Positions 7,908 to 18,380 of a stretch of 64,000 bases of DNA are shown here, one piece after another; position 1 is the stretch's first letter, and every line of letters begins with the position of its first letter. The DNA lies in NCBI GenBank assembly GCA_013141075.1, contig JABFRQ010000005.1, positions 558,001-622,000 of the forward strand. Direction: 5' to 3'. The translations under genes were made by a program, and so were the position numbers. The notes under the pieces were generated by a model. That model was not told the origin of the DNA. It worked only from the letters and a program-made list of their open reading frames with translations, and did no database searches. This DNA is from Methylotenera sp. Its GTDB lineage: Bacteria > Pseudomonadota > Gammaproteobacteria > Burkholderiales > Methylophilaceae.

Positions 7908-7970
7908 GTCATTGCGAGCGTAGCGCGGCAATCTAAACTATTCAGATTGCCGCGCTACGCTCGCAATGAC
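7908..7970. repeat. 27-bp perfect inverted repeat (GTCATTGCGAGCG family)
   Basis: GTCATTGCGAGCGTAGCGCGGCAATCT (arms 7908-7934 and 7944-7970) forms a perfect hairpin with a nine-base loop, starting 22 bases after rnpB. Another copy of the family is at 46.0-56.1 kb scale position 56046-56114. The family is common in many bacterial genomes. The hairpin may also help to end rnpB transcription, although no T run follows. Confidence 0.8.
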
Positions 7971-8159
7971 GTAACTTGTGAATTTTATTACCTTCTTCAG
8001 CTATATTTAGCCCGCCATTTACAATTCAACCGCTTTCAGCATTATTCTAATAATCTACATTCACTTAATTTCGTATGTACTTAATTTATAACGATATTAT
8101 TTTTATCAACAAAATGCGCTAAGTCATTGAGATATAAAGAGAAAATAGTAAAAAAGGGC

Positions 8160-8188
8160 TTGCATTGCCCTATTTTTTTATCTATAGT
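8160..8188 (+). promoter_or_regulatory. Possible dcw (mra) promoter
   Basis: TTGCAT (8160-8165), 17 bases, then TATAGT (8183-8188, 5 of 6 matches to the -10 consensus). Transcription would begin near 8195, exactly where the MraZ repeats start, which supports the call. The -35 is weak (3 of 6) and the site overlaps a terminator-like hairpin. Confidence 0.5.
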
Positions 8189-8196
8189 TCACCTTA

Positions 8197-8222
8197 GTGG
8201 GGAAAAGTGGGTTTTTGTGGAG
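8197..8222 (+). promoter_or_regulatory. MraZ operator: three GTGG repeats with a 10-bp period
   Basis: GTGGGGAAAA, GTGGGTTTTT and GTGGAGATTT follow one another at 8197, 8207 and 8217. MraZ of E. coli and Mycoplasma binds direct repeats of this kind, with 10-bp spacing, ahead of the dcw operon and represses it. The position, 118 bases before mraZ and just after the possible promoter, fits autoregulation. Confidence 0.8.
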
Positions 8223-8339
8223 ATTTTTCACTTTAACCGATTCTAGCTGAGGCTAAGGGCAGTTGGATAATCCTCACTTTTTTCATCATACTTTTTTGCT
8301 ATATTTTTATGGCGACTATTTTAGGTTAATTATTTAAAC

Positions 8340-8786
8340 ATGTTTCGCGGCGCAACACATTTAAGTTTAGATGCTAAAGGCAGATTAGCAGTGCCAACTA
8401 AGCACAGAGAGGCTTTGCAGCTTCAGTGTGCTGGTGATTTGGTGTTGACTGCGCATCCGCATCGCTGCTTGTTGTTGTATCCGCAACCCGCTTGGGAGCC
8501 GATACAGGCCAAGATGATGGCGTTGTCATCATTCGATAAGCAATCTAGCGCTTTGCAAAGGTTGCTAGTCGGTTTTGCGGAAGACGTGGCGATGGATAGC
8601 GCTGGCCGTATGTTGGTTTCACCAGTGCTGCGTGATTTTGCAGGTTTAGATAAAGAAGTGATGTTGGTTGGTCAAGGTAGCCATTTTGAGTTATGGAATA
8701 TGGAAGCTTGGCGTGCCCAACTGGCGCAAGTAATGCAGGATGACAATTTCGCGATGCCATCAGAACTCGAGGGCTTCTCGCTGTGA
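8340..8786 (+). CDS. mraZ: Transcriptional regulator MraZ
   Basis: A 148-residue protein with two SpoVT/AbrB-like DNA-binding units; each carries the signature [10 protein letters not shown] (about 10-20) or [10 protein letters not shown] (about 84-93). MraZ forms rings that bind GTGG repeats and regulate its own dcw operon; the matching repeats are visible upstream. It is the first gene of the cluster and overlaps rsmH by four bases (GTGA). Confidence 0.95.
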   Translation: MFRGATHLSLDAKGRLAVPTKHREALQLQCAGDLVLTAHPHRCLLLYPQPAWEPIQAKMMALSSFDKQSSALQRLLVGFAEDVAMDSAGRMLVSPVLRDFAGLDKEVMLVGQGSHFELWNMEAWRAQLAQVMQDDNFAMPSELEGFSL

Positions 8787-9829
8787 TTAGGGGCGTGAAC
8801 AGCGCGCCCACCAAAGCCTTATTGTCTCCAAAAAAAGCGTCTGCAAAAGGCGCTTTAAATTTAGAAAAGCAGCAAACAGAAGTGTCTGAGTCAGCAAATC
8901 CAAATGTTCATATCACAGTACTGCTTAATGAAGCAGTGCAGGCGCTCGCCATTAAAGCGGATGGCGTTTACGTGGATGGCACATTTGGTCGCGGCGGACA
9001 TTCGAGAAAAATATTAGAACAGCTTGGCGCAACAGGCCGATTGATTGCGTTTGACCGCGATTTGAAGGCTGTTGAGTCAAGCAAAGAAATTACAGATGCG
9101 CGTTTTAGCATGGTGCATAGCCATTTTGCGGGCATGCAGGCCAAGTTGAACGCAATGGGCATTTTGAAAGTGGATGGCATTTTGCTAGATTTGGGTATTT
9201 CATCACCGCAAATTGATGATGCTAGTAGAGGTTTTAGTTTTAGGTACGATGCGCCGCTGGATATGCGCATGGATCAAAGTAGTGGGCAAACAGCGGCAGA
9301 TTTTCTAGCCGATACAACAGAGCAGCATTTAGCGGAGGTTATAAAAAATTATGGTGAAGAACGGTTTGCTAAGCAGATTGCAAGGGCGATTATTACGGAG
9401 CGCAATGACGGGCGCGCCATCACCACTACAGGGCAACTTGCCAAGGTCGTGGCAGGGGCAGTCACGCGGTTTGAGCCAGGCCAGAACCCCGCAACGCGTA
9501 CATTTCAAGCTTTACGGATTTTCGTCAATCAAGAGCTTGAGGAGTTATCGCTAACTATGCCGCAGTGTTTGGCATTGTTGGCGCCACAGGGCCGATTAGC
9601 GGTGATTAGTTTTCACTCGCTGGAAGACCGTATTGTGAAGCAGTTCATTCGCGATCAAGCGAATCGGGATGATTTGCCTGCTAACTTTCCAGTACGTGCG
9701 GCAGATTTGCCACAGCCAAAAATGATGAACGTGGGTAAAACCATTAAGCCAAGCGCCAAAGAAGTTAAAGTTAATCTGCGCTCAAGAAGCGCGGTATTGC
9801 GTGTGGCTGAAAGAACAAACGTAGCATGA
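8783..9829 (+). CDS. rsmH: 16S rRNA (cytosine1402-N4)-methyltransferase
   Basis: SAM-dependent methyltransferase acting on C1402, the same nucleotide that RsmI methylates. The motif GTFGRGGHS is at 66-74, the catalytic region [11 protein letters not shown] at about 134-144, and a C-terminal [11 protein letters not shown] is present. It starts at GTG overlapping the mraZ stop, with GAGGG about ten bases upstream. The 348 residues include an N-terminal extension of about 40 residues, rich in Ala/Ser/Lys, before the conserved HITVLL, so a later start is possible although no better one is visible. Confidence 0.95.
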   Translation: MIRGVNSAPTKALLSPKKASAKGALNLEKQQTEVSESANPNVHITVLLNEAVQALAIKADGVYVDGTFGRGGHSRKILEQLGATGRLIAFDRDLKAVESSKEITDARFSMVHSHFAGMQAKLNAMGILKVDGILLDLGISSPQIDDASRGFSFRYDAPLDMRMDQSSGQTAADFLADTTEQHLAEVIKNYGEERFAKQIARAIITERNDGRAITTTGQLAKVVAGAVTRFEPGQNPATRTFQALRIFVNQELEELSLTMPQCLALLAPQGRLAVISFHSLEDRIVKQFIRDQANRDDLPANFPVRAADLPQPKMMNVGKTIKPSAKEVKVNLRSRSAVLRVAERTNVA

Positions 9830-10149
9830 CGCGCCTTAACCTCATTTTGTTTTTTGCGTTGATATTCTCAGCATTGGGGCTAGTGAATTCTCAGCACAAA
9901 GCACGCAATTTATATATTGTGCTTGAGCAAGCGAGTCAAACTGCCAAGCAGATTGAGCAAGAATATGGACAGCTGCAATTAGAGCAAAGTACTTGGGCGA
10001 TGCATTCACGCATTGAGCAAATTGCATCACAAAAAATGCAAATGCAGGTGCCAGATGCTAAGCGCGTGCAGGTGGTAGCGCCTACTCAATCTGAAGCCTT
10101 GTTAGCAGCCGACAAGCTCAAAAAACTACAAGGCGAGGCGACGCAATAA
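9826..10149 (+). CDS. ftsL: Cell division protein FtsL
   Basis: A small bitopic divisome protein that forms the FtsQLB complex. It has 107 residues: a short N terminus, one membrane segment at about 4-20, then a periplasmic coiled-coil with many Gln/Glu (about 30-80). Sequence conservation is low, but size, topology and position between rsmH and ftsI are diagnostic. It overlaps rsmH by ATGA and ftsI by one base (TAATG). Confidence 0.9.
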   Translation: MTRLNLILFFALIFSALGLVNSQHKARNLYIVLEQASQTAKQIEQEYGQLQLEQSTWAMHSRIEQIASQKMQMQVPDAKRVQVVAPTQSEALLAADKLKKLQGEATQ

Positions 10150-11909
10150 TGGCTTTTCGCCTACCTATTCGTCCTTCAGTACAAGCGCCAGTGGTGGTTA
10201 AGTTGCCCGCATGGCGTCGGCGCGTATTGCTGATTCTAGTGTTGCTGGGCTTTGCAACCTTGTTAGGGCGCAGTGTTTATCTACAAGGAGTCCACAAAAA
10301 GTTTCTACAGCATGAAGGCGATGCACGCTATAGCCGTAATTTGGTTTTAACTTCACAACGTGGAAAAATTACCGATAGGAATGGCCAACTCTTGGCCAGC
10401 AGCACACCAGTGGAGTCTGTGTGGGCAAGCCCGCCAGATGTGGAAATTACTGCCACACAAACAAAAGAAATGGCTACATTGTTAGGTTTAAAAGCGAATG
10501 AAATCAGCAAAAAACTGGTGAACACTGAGCGCGAGTTTGTGTATTTAAAACGCAGAATTTCACCTGAGTTAGCTAAAAAAGTGATGGCCTTGGGAATTTC
10601 TGGCATTGATTTACAGCGTGAATATAAACGCTATTATCCTGCAGAAGAAGTGTCTGCGCACTTGGTGGGCTTTACTGGGCCAGGCGATAAAGGAGCTGGC
10701 GACAAAGGCTTAGAAGGCTTTGAACTCGCCATGAATAAAGCGCTTTCAGGCACTGATGGTAGCCGCCGCGTGATTAAAGATAGATCAGGCCATATTATTG
10801 AAGATTTGCAGGCCGTTAAAGTGCCGCTAGATGGCCGAGATGTGGCTTTATCGATTGATCTTAGAGTTCAGTATTTAGCGTATCGTGAGTTGGCTAAAGC
10901 CGTAGCAGCAAATAAAGCCGCTGCGGGCTCGGTGATTGTGTTAGATGCCAAAACAGGTGAAGTGTTGGCAATGGCAAACGTACCAACTTACAACCCAAAT
11001 AACCCTGTGAATATAAAAGGTAAAACTCGTAACCGCGCAATTATTGATAACTACGAACCAGGCTCAACACTTAAACCTGTGACAGCGGCGGCGGCGTTGG
11101 AGTCAGGGCAATATACATCTGAAACGAAAATAAATACCGCCCCTGGTAGCTTGAGCATTGGCCCTGCGACTATTCACGACTCTCACCCGCAAGGCGTTTT
11201 AACGGTTGCGCAAGTGATTCAAAAATCTTCAAACGTAGGTGCTTCAAGAATTGCGCTCACCTTAGATAAAGCTTTTATGTGGGGAATATATAACGATTTA
11301 GGGCTTGGCCGTGTAGAGGGTATTGGCTTTCCTGGTGAGGCGGCTGGCCGTTTGCGCCCTTATAAAACATGGCGACCAATTGAGCAGGCAACCATGTCTT
11401 TTGGGCATGGCATTAGTGTGACGCTGCTACAAATGGCGCGGCTTTACACGGTATTTGCGAATGAGGGTGAGCTTCGCCCAGTTTCATTATTAAAAATTAA
11501 CGACGCGCCAGTTGGTCAGCAGGTATTTTCAGCCACCACTGCAAATCACGTAAAGGATATGCTAGAGCTTGTGGTGCAGCCAGGTGGCACGGCTGTTAAG
11601 GCGCAGGTGTTAGGTTACCGCGTGGGTGGCAAAACTGGTACTGCGCATAAGCTGGGCGACCACGGTTATGTTGAAGATAAATATGTGGCTTCATTCGTGG
11701 GCATGGCACCCGCTTCTAACCCACGTTTTATTATTGCGGTGATGATAGATGAGCCTAGCAACGGCGCCTATTATGGCGGCACAGTAGCCGCGCCAGTATT
11801 TAGCACTATTATGGCGGATGTGTTGCGCTTGTATGCTGTGCCGCAAGATGCGCCCAACAATAACGTAGTGCTTGAAGCGAATGATGAAGACGTGAAGGAG
11901 GGCATGTGA
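10149..11909 (+). CDS. ftsI: Septal peptidoglycan transpeptidase FtsI (PBP3)
   Basis: Class B penicillin-binding protein that cross-links septal peptidoglycan with FtsW. It has an N-terminal membrane anchor at about 24-42, a pedestal domain (RGKITDRNG near 71-79), and the transpeptidase domain with the active serine in STLK (Ser306, Lys309), SSN near 365 and KTGT near 494. At 586 residues the length is normal. It is translationally coupled to ftsL and murE. Confidence 0.97.
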   Translation: MAFRLPIRPSVQAPVVVKLPAWRRRVLLILVLLGFATLLGRSVYLQGVHKKFLQHEGDARYSRNLVLTSQRGKITDRNGQLLASSTPVESVWASPPDVEITATQTKEMATLLGLKANEISKKLVNTEREFVYLKRRISPELAKKVMALGISGIDLQREYKRYYPAEEVSAHLVGFTGPGDKGAGDKGLEGFELAMNKALSGTDGSRRVIKDRSGHIIEDLQAVKVPLDGRDVALSIDLRVQYLAYRELAKAVAANKAAAGSVIVLDAKTGEVLAMANVPTYNPNNPVNIKGKTRNRAIIDNYEPGSTLKPVTAAAALESGQYTSETKINTAPGSLSIGPATIHDSHPQGVLTVAQVIQKSSNVGASRIALTLDKAFMWGIYNDLGLGRVEGIGFPGEAAGRLRPYKTWRPIEQATMSFGHGISVTLLQMARLYTVFANEGELRPVSLLKINDAPVGQQVFSATTANHVKDMLELVVQPGGTAVKAQVLGYRVGGKTGTAHKLGDHGYVEDKYVASFVGMAPASNPRFIIAVMIDEPSNGAYYGGTVAAPVFSTIMADVLRLYAVPQDAPNNNVVLEANDEDVKEGM

Positions 11910-13342
11910 GTATTTTAGCCTCTTTCAATCAGTCCTTTACTGGCATCACTGCTGATAGCCGCGGCGTGCAAGGTGGCGCATTATTCTTAGCTTACAAAGG
12001 CGCAAAAACTGACGGGCGTGATTATATTGTGCAAGCTATTCAAGCAGGTGCGGCGGCAGTGGTTTGGGAGCAAGAAGGCTTTACTTGGAATGCTGATTGG
12101 CAGGTAAGCAATGCACCCGTGCAAGATTTAAAACAAAAAGTTGGGCAAATTGCAGCTGAGTTTTATGGTCGCCCATCAAGTAAATTGGCCATGATAGGCG
12201 TAACTGGCACAAATGGTAAAACCTCTGTAAGCCAATGGATAGGGCAATGCCTAACTGTATTAGGCAAAAAAACAGCAGTGCTAGGCACCATTGGTAATGG
12301 CTTTTTAGGTAATCAAACAACAGCCACAAATACCACGCCAGATGCGATTTTACTGCAAGGCATGCTGGCAGATTATGTGGCACAGCAAGCGGATGCGGTA
12401 GTGATGGAAGTTTCATCGCATGGAATAGACCAGGGCCGAGTGAATGGTGTGGAATTTGATATTGCAGTGTTGACTAATTTAAGCCGCGACCATTTGGATT
12501 ATCACGAAACCATGGGGGCTTATGGCGATGCCAAACAAAAATTGTTCGCTTGGGATGGTCTAAGCGCGGCGATAGTGAATGTGGATGATGCTTTTGGTAG
12601 CGAACTTGCGAATACGCTCAAAACGCAGGGCAAGCCATGCACGACCTATGGTTTTGAAATGGCTGATGTGCTTGGTAGCAGCTTGAAATTGCATGATGCA
12701 GGTTTAAGCATGCAAGTTGTAACCTCACAAGGTGCTGCCCTGCTAGCCGCGCCAGTACTAGGCCGCTTTAATGCGTATAACTTGTTGGCGGTGTTAGCCA
12801 CGTTATTGGCGCTAAAAGTGAACTTGGCAGATGCTGTGGGCGCAATTGCAAAAATTAAACCAGTGCTAGGTCGCATGCAGCAATTTGGTGGTGGCGATAT
12901 GCCGCTAGTTGTGGTGGATTATGCACACACGCCAGATGCTTTAGAAAAAGTATTAAGTACGCTAAAAGAGCAAGCGCAAGGTCAATTGATTTGCGTGTTT
13001 GGCTGTGGCGGAGACCGCGATGCTGGCAAACGCCCACTTATGGGCGCAGTTGCTGGCAAATTGGCGAACGTGGTGATTGTGACTTCAGATAATCCGCGTA
13101 GTGAAGACCCCTCGGCAATTATTGGCGCCGTTGCGAGTGGCATGCAAGGCAAATTTAGCATTGAGCCAGACCGCGCAATTGCTATTCAACAAGCCGTTCA
13201 ATTAGCCAAACTAGGCGATATTGTGCTGGTAGCAGGCAAAGGCCATGAAAATTATCAAGAAATTTCAGGCATAAAACACCCATTCGATGATGTGCTAGTG
13301 GCGCAGGCTGCATTAAAAGCGCGTGCGGGAGCATTCGCATGA
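11906..13342 (+). CDS. murE: UDP-MurNAc-tripeptide synthetase (meso-diaminopimelate adding)
   Basis: Cytoplasmic Mur ligase that adds meso-diaminopimelate to UDP-MurNAc-L-Ala-D-Glu. The ATP loop GTNGKTS is at about 99-105. The DNPR motif (SDNPRSEDP at about 395) is the signature that selects diaminopimelate rather than lysine. It starts at GTG overlapping the ftsI stop (GTGA), with a strong AAGGAGGG upstream. At 478 residues it is slightly shorter than E. coli MurE. Confidence 0.96.
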   Translation: MSILASFNQSFTGITADSRGVQGGALFLAYKGAKTDGRDYIVQAIQAGAAAVVWEQEGFTWNADWQVSNAPVQDLKQKVGQIAAEFYGRPSSKLAMIGVTGTNGKTSVSQWIGQCLTVLGKKTAVLGTIGNGFLGNQTTATNTTPDAILLQGMLADYVAQQADAVVMEVSSHGIDQGRVNGVEFDIAVLTNLSRDHLDYHETMGAYGDAKQKLFAWDGLSAAIVNVDDAFGSELANTLKTQGKPCTTYGFEMADVLGSSLKLHDAGLSMQVVTSQGAALLAAPVLGRFNAYNLLAVLATLLALKVNLADAVGAIAKIKPVLGRMQQFGGGDMPLVVVDYAHTPDALEKVLSTLKEQAQGQLICVFGCGGDRDAGKRPLMGAVAGKLANVVIVTSDNPRSEDPSAIIGAVASGMQGKFSIEPDRAIAIQQAVQLAKLGDIVLVAGKGHENYQEISGIKHPFDDVLVAQAALKARAGAFA

Positions 13343-14715
13343 TGTTGTTGAGCGAAGCCGCTAATGTCCTGAAAGCCAAATTTATTGGCAAAGACGCCGA
13401 GTTTACCAGCGTGGGCACAGATAGCCGCAATGTAACAAAAGGTCAGCTGTTTGTCGCGCTAAAAGGTGAACATTTTGATGGACATGACTATGCCGCGCAA
13501 GCTATAGCGCAAGGCGCAGCGGCAGTGCTATTGTCAAGTCCAAATCTAGGTGTAGAGCCAGTGATTATGGTTGAGGATACCTATCAGGCGCTGGGGTTAT
13601 TGGCGACATATTGGCGTGCGAAGTTTGCGATTCCAGTGGTAGCTATTACAGGCAGCAACGGTAAAACCACTGTGAAAGAAATGACTACGGCGATTTTGGC
13701 GGCTAAAGCGGGCAGTATCGATGCGGTACACGCCACGGTAGGTAACTTGAATAACCATATTGGCTTACCGCTTACGCTACTTAGGTTGCGCGCTACACAC
13801 AAGTTTTCAGTGCTAGAAATGGGCATGAGTCATTTGGGCGAAATTGAATATTTATCGAATATTGCCAAGCCGAATGTGGCGGTTATCAACAATGCAGGCA
13901 CCGCGCATATTGGTGAAGTCGGTTCACGCAACAACATTGCTAAGGCAAAAGGTGAGATTTTTGCAGGCTTGAGTGATAGTGGCGTAGCGGTGATTAACGC
14001 GGATGATGATTTTGCAAGCTATTGGAAATCGCTCAATGCAGGTAAAAAAATGATTACTTTTGCTTTAAAAAATGACGCTGACGTAACTGCTAAATTTGAA
14101 GAAAAAGAAGGCGTAAGCCAAGTACATTTAACTACGCCAGAAGGCAGCATTAGCTTTAAGTTGGCAGTTTTAGGTGCGCATAACATCAGTAATGCGCTAG
14201 CAGCAAGCTCTGTAGCAGTTGCGCTGGGCGTGAGTAATGCAGATATTGCTTGCGGATTAAGTGGCTTTGGCGCAGTAAAAGGCCGCTTGCAACGCAAGAC
14301 GGGGCTGAATGGCGCTGTGATTATTGACGACACCTACAACGCCAACCCAGATTCAATGAAAGCGGCCATTGATGTGTTAGTCAATATGGCAGGAAAAAAA
14401 ATACTAGTGCTGGGCGATATGGGCGAATTAGGCGCAGATGCAAAAAATATGCATGCCGAAATTGGCGTTTATGCAAAGTCGGCTGGTTTAGCTAGTTTGT
14501 TTTGTATAGGTGAATTAAGTGCAGAAATGGTGCGTGGTTTTGGAGTTGGCGCTCAGCAGCATGCAACGCCAGAAGCTATTTCAGATGCAGTTAAGCAGCT
14601 ATTAAGCCAAGGCGTAACAGTACTTGTAAAAGGTTCGCGCTTTATGAAAATGGAACGTGTCGTAGATTTGCTAGAAGAAAAACTGAACGAAAAAACAGTC
14701 ATGGAGGATAAGTAA
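13339..14715 (+). CDS. murF: UDP-MurNAc-tripeptide D-alanyl-D-alanine ligase
   Basis: Mur ligase that adds D-Ala-D-Ala to complete the pentapeptide precursor. GSNGKTT near 110-116 binds [14 protein letters not shown] near 138-148 and [10 protein letters not shown] near 333 are MurF signatures. At 458 residues the length is normal. It overlaps murE by four bases and mraY by one. Confidence 0.96.
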   Translation: MMLLSEAANVLKAKFIGKDAEFTSVGTDSRNVTKGQLFVALKGEHFDGHDYAAQAIAQGAAAVLLSSPNLGVEPVIMVEDTYQALGLLATYWRAKFAIPVVAITGSNGKTTVKEMTTAILAAKAGSIDAVHATVGNLNNHIGLPLTLLRLRATHKFSVLEMGMSHLGEIEYLSNIAKPNVAVINNAGTAHIGEVGSRNNIAKAKGEIFAGLSDSGVAVINADDDFASYWKSLNAGKKMITFALKNDADVTAKFEEKEGVSQVHLTTPEGSISFKLAVLGAHNISNALAASSVAVALGVSNADIACGLSGFGAVKGRLQRKTGLNGAVIIDDTYNANPDSMKAAIDVLVNMAGKKILVLGDMGELGADAKNMHAEIGVYAKSAGLASLFCIGELSAEMVRGFGVGAQQHATPEAISDAVKQLLSQGVTVLVKGSRFMKMERVVDLLEEKLNEKTVMEDK

Positions 14716-15818
14716 TGTTATTAGAGCTTGCTCGTTATTTAGCACACGATATTCGTGGTTTTAATGTAATTAACTACATTACCTTGCGAGCGGTGCTTGC
14801 TACTCTCACAGCCTTGGCGATTTCATTTATCGTAGGCCCAGGCATGATTCGCAAACTGACGGAATATAAAGTTGGCCAAGCCGTGCGCGATGATGGCCCC
14901 CAAACGCATCTCATTAAAACGGGCACGCCAACCATGGGTGGCGCCCTCATATTGGTAGCCATAGCAATCTCTACTTTACTTTGGGCAGACCTAAGTAACC
15001 GTTTTGTGTGGGTGGTGTTGATCACAACGCTAGGCTTCGGTGCGGTTGGCTGGGTGGATGATTACCGTAAAGTCGTTTATAAAAACCCTAAAGGATTATC
15101 AGCAAAAGCGAAGTATTTTTGGCAAAGTTTAATTGGCTTTGCGGTTGCAGGTTTTTTATACAGTACTGCTACAACGCCCGCGGAAACCACGCTCATCGTG
15201 CCGTTCTTTAAGCATTTAGTGCTGCCTTTGAGTGCGGTTGGTTTTATTGTGCTGACGTATTTGGTGGTAGTAGGTAGCAGCAATGCAGTGAATTTAACTG
15301 ATGGCTTAGATGGTTTAGCAATATTGCCAACGGTGATGGTGTCTAGCGCTTTGGGAATTTTTGCTTATGTAGCTGGGCATTTATATTTTTCAAAATATCT
15401 AGGTGTGCCTTATGTGGCGGGCGCTGGTGAGCTCATGGTGTTCTGCGCCGCAATGGCAGGTGCAGGTTTGGGATTTTTATGGTTCAACGCTTACCCAGCA
15501 GAGGTATTTATGGGTGACGTTGGCGCGCTGGCCTTAGGCGCGGCGCTGGGTATTGTGGCGGTGATAGTTCGCCAAGAAATTATTCTTTTCATTATGGGCG
15601 GCGTATTTGTGGTGGAGACTTTTTCGGTAGCCGTGCAAGTGCTGTATTTTAAATACACCAAACATAAAACTGGCACAGGTAAACGTATCTTTTTAATGGC
15701 GCCATTGCATCATCATTATGAAGAAAAAGGTTGGAAAGAAACGCAAGTAGTCGTGCGCTTTTGGATTATTAGCATGATGTTGGTGTTAATTGGTTTGGCA
15801 AGTTTGAAGTTGAGATAA
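14715..15818 (+). CDS. mraY: Phospho-MurNAc-pentapeptide transferase
   Basis: Integral inner-membrane enzyme with about ten hydrophobic segments. It moves phospho-MurNAc-pentapeptide to undecaprenyl phosphate, making lipid I. The TPTMGG loop (about 72-77), WVDDYRK (about 115), [10 protein letters not shown] (about 194-203) and HHHYEEKGW (about 333) are the family's catalytic and cytoplasmic-loop motifs. At 367 residues the length is typical. A 22-base gap separates it from murD. Confidence 0.97.
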   Translation: MLLELARYLAHDIRGFNVINYITLRAVLATLTALAISFIVGPGMIRKLTEYKVGQAVRDDGPQTHLIKTGTPTMGGALILVAIAISTLLWADLSNRFVWVVLITTLGFGAVGWVDDYRKVVYKNPKGLSAKAKYFWQSLIGFAVAGFLYSTATTPAETTLIVPFFKHLVLPLSAVGFIVLTYLVVVGSSNAVNLTDGLDGLAILPTVMVSSALGIFAYVAGHLYFSKYLGVPYVAGAGELMVFCAAMAGAGLGFLWFNAYPAEVFMGDVGALALGAALGIVAVIVRQEIILFIMGGVFVVETFSVAVQVLYFKYTKHKTGTGKRIFLMAPLHHHYEEKGWKETQVVVRFWIISMMLVLIGLASLKLR

Positions 15819-15840
15819 GGCTAAACTTAAAAAGTAAAAC

Positions 15841-17220
15841 ATGAAAATTGCCCTAAAAGACAAAAAAGTATTAGTGCTAGGCCTAGGTGAAACAGGCTTA
15901 TCAGCTTTGCGCTGGCTAGCTGCACAGGGTGCCCGCTTGTCTGTGGCAGATACACGTGAGAATCCACCTGGGGTTGAAGCGTTACAAACTGAATTGCCCA
16001 ATGTCCAAATGTTCACAGGTGCATTTCAAGCCAGTACTTTTATGGATGTTGATTTAATTGTAGCTAGCCCTGGCGTGCCATTGAGCGAGCCTGAAATTCA
16101 AGCAGCAGTTGCTCGTGGTGTTAGCGTGATAGGGGATGTTGAATTATTTGCACGCTATGTCAATAAAAAAGCCCGCGATAAGCACGCAAAAGTGATTGCA
16201 ATTACTGGCGCTAACGGTAAAACCACCGTGACCACTTTAGTGGGCGAAATGTGCAAAGCGGCGGGTTTAAAAACTATCGTCGCAGGTAATATCGGCTTGC
16301 CAGTGTTAGATGCATTAAGCATGGAAACGCCTGATGTGTATGTGCTTGAACTTTCAAGTTTTCAGTTGGAAACCACCAGCACTTTGCAAGTGGATGCAGC
16401 CACAATGCTGAACTTGTCTGAAGACCACATGGATAGATACGAGAGTTTTCAGGATTACGCCATTGCTAAAGCGCGCATTTTTTACAATGCAACATTGCAA
16501 GTGCTTAATCGTGATGATGCGTGGAGCATGTTGATGGCGCGGCCAAAATTGGCGCAAGTGACCTTTGGGATCAATACAAATACAAATCTGAATAGCGGCG
16601 AGTATGGTTTAAAACAAGATGATGGCGGCACATGGCTTTGTGAGGGCGAAAAAGAGCTGATTAACCTGCAAGACCTTAAAATTGTCGGCTTGCATAACGC
16701 GGCTAATGCTTTAGCAGCCGTTGCGTTGTGCCGCGGCATTGGTATTGATTATGCGCATATCATTCAAACGCTATACAACTTCAAAGGCTTGCCACACCGC
16801 GTGGAATGGGTAGCCAACATTGATGAAGTTGATTATTACGATGATTCAAAAGGCACTAATGTAGGTGCAACCTGCGCTGCGTTGGCTGGGTTGCCACAAA
16901 AAGTGGTGCTAATTGCAGGCGGTGATGGCAAAGGTCAAGACTTTGCGCCATTAAAAAACGCCGTGGCTGAAAACGCCCGTGCTGTGGTGCTCATTGGTCG
17001 CGATGCGCCAATCATTGAAGCTGCATTATTGCAAACGGGCATACCTTTATATCAAGCCATTGACTTGCCTGAAGCGGTGAATATTGCAAAAAAATTAGCA
17101 CAAATAGGCGATGCGGTTTTGTTATCACCCGCTTGTGCAAGTTTTGATATGTTCAAAAATTATGTGCATCGCGCAGAAGTCTTTGTTGCGGCCGTGCAAA
17201 AGTTGAAGGAATTGGCATGA
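15841..17220 (+). CDS. murD: UDP-MurNAc-L-alanine:D-glutamate ligase
   Basis: Cytoplasmic Mur ligase adding D-glutamate to UDP-MurNAc-L-Ala. An N-terminal Rossmann region ([12 protein letters not shown]) is followed by the ATP loop TGANGKTT near 121-128 and LSEDHMDRY near 193. DDSKGTN near 337 and [10 protein letters not shown] near 429 mark the C-terminal domain. At 459 residues the length is normal. It overlaps ftsW by four bases. Confidence 0.96.
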   Translation: MKIALKDKKVLVLGLGETGLSALRWLAAQGARLSVADTRENPPGVEALQTELPNVQMFTGAFQASTFMDVDLIVASPGVPLSEPEIQAAVARGVSVIGDVELFARYVNKKARDKHAKVIAITGANGKTTVTTLVGEMCKAAGLKTIVAGNIGLPVLDALSMETPDVYVLELSSFQLETTSTLQVDAATMLNLSEDHMDRYESFQDYAIAKARIFYNATLQVLNRDDAWSMLMARPKLAQVTFGINTNTNLNSGEYGLKQDDGGTWLCEGEKELINLQDLKIVGLHNAANALAAVALCRGIGIDYAHIIQTLYNFKGLPHRVEWVANIDEVDYYDDSKGTNVGATCAALAGLPQKVVLIAGGDGKGQDFAPLKNAVAENARAVVLIGRDAPIIEAALLQTGIPLYQAIDLPEAVNIAKKLAQIGDAVLLSPACASFDMFKNYVHRAEVFVAAVQKLKELA

Positions 17221-18380
17221 TTACCGCCATGTTAAATCGCGACCGTATCAATTCACCAAACTATGACCAAGGATTGTTGTGGGCAGTATTGTGCTTGCTA
17301 GGCATTGGGCTAGTGATGGTGTATTCCGCCTCCATTGCGATTGCAGAAGCCGACAAAGGCGTGGGTCACAACAGCAGTTATTACTTGGTACATCAAGCCA
17401 TATTTATGTTGGTGGCGCTCATTGCGTCATTTGTGGCATTCAATATACCTGTGGCTTGGTGGCAAAAAATGGCGCCGTATTTATTTCTCATAGGGCTGGC
17501 ATTGTTGGTGCTAGTGCTTATTCCTGGTATTGGGCTTAAAGCAGGCGGAAGCCGCCGCTGGTTGAAATTGTTTGTAGTGAACCCGCAACCTTCAGAATTT
17601 ATGAAGCTGTTTGCCGCTATTTATGTGGCAGATTACACCGTGCGTAAAGCAGCAGTGATGCAGAGTTTTAGGCATGGCTTTTTCCCAATGTTAGTTGTGA
17701 TGTTGGTCGTAGGCGGTTTGTTATTACGCGAGCCTGATTTTGGTGCATTTGCGGTCATTGCGGCCATTTCTATCTCAATTTTATGGTTGGGTGGCATTAA
17801 CGGTCGTATTTTTATAGGTTTGATTATTTTATTGGTGGTGGGTTTTGTGTTCTTGATTTGGAGCTCGCCGTATCGGTTAGAACGCGTTATTGGCTTTATG
17901 GATCCGTGGGCTGATCCATATGGTAAGGGTTATCAGCTCTCACATGCATTAATAGCCTTTGGGCGCGGCGAATGGCTTGGCGTGGGCTTGGGTGCTAGCG
18001 TAGAAAAATTACTCTATTTACCTGAAGCACACACCGACTTTTTATTAGCGGTAATCGCCGAAGAATTAGGTTTTATTGGCGTGCTAACTGTAATTGGTTT
18101 GTTCGGCTGGATTGTGATTCGTGCATTTGGCATCGCAAAAGAAGCCATTGAAAATGAGCGCTATTTTGCCGCGTTACTTTCTCAAGGTTTAGGTGTTTGG
18201 ATGGGAGTGCAAGGCATTATCAACATGGGCGTGAATATGGGCTTGCTGCCAACTAAGGGTTTAACGCTACCCTTACTTTCGTTTGGTGGTAGCGGCATCT
18301 TGGCAAATTGCGTAGCGATGGCGATTATTCTCAGAATTGATTTTGAAAATCGCCGCTTGCAGAAAGGCTTGCCAGCATGA
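17217..18380 (+). CDS. ftsW: Septal peptidoglycan glycosyltransferase FtsW
   Basis: SEDS-family polytopic membrane protein that polymerises lipid II at the septum together with FtsI. About ten hydrophobic segments are visible across 387 residues. Signature stretches include [17 protein letters not shown] (with the essential Asp), and the C-terminal PLLSFGGSG. It overlaps murD and murG by four bases each. An alternative start four codons downstream is possible. Confidence 0.96.
   Translation: MITAMLNRDRINSPNYDQGLLWAVLCLLGIGLVMVYSASIAIAEADKGVGHNSSYYLVHQAIFMLVALIASFVAFNIPVAWWQKMAPYLFLIGLALLVLVLIPGIGLKAGGSRRWLKLFVVNPQPSEFMKLFAAIYVADYTVRKAAVMQSFRHGFFPMLVVMLVVGGLLLREPDFGAFAVIAAISISILWLGGINGRIFIGLIILLVVGFVFLIWSSPYRLERVIGFMDPWADPYGKGYQLSHALIAFGRGEWLGVGLGASVEKLLYLPEAHTDFLLAVIAEELGFIGVLTVIGLFGWIVIRAFGIAKEAIENERYFAALLSQGLGVWMGVQGIINMGVNMGLLPTKGLTLPLLSFGGSGILANCVAMAIILRIDFENRRLQKGLPA

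Larger units (their letters stand above)
7971..8339 (+). other. Leader region of the dcw cluster
   Basis: No believable gene is present here. The stretch is A+T-rich and holds a weak terminator-like hairpin at 8150-8179 (AGGGC/GCCCT with a T run), a possible promoter at 8160-8188 that overlaps this hairpin, and the MraZ operator at 8197-8222. Further T-rich DNA leads to mraZ. Confidence 0.6.

Noticed and set aside
7440-7980. Possible CRISPR array, suggested by repeated palindromes around rnpB
   Set aside because: The repeats are of different families, are not regularly spaced and no cas gene is present.
7893-8084. 63-codon frame after rnpB
   Set aside because: It consists mostly of the GTCATTGCGAGCG palindrome and has no start signal.
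8150-8179. Terminator after rnpB
   Set aside because: The AGGGC/GCCCT hairpin has a T run, but the stem is only five base pairs and it overlaps the possible dcw promoter; kept only as a remark.
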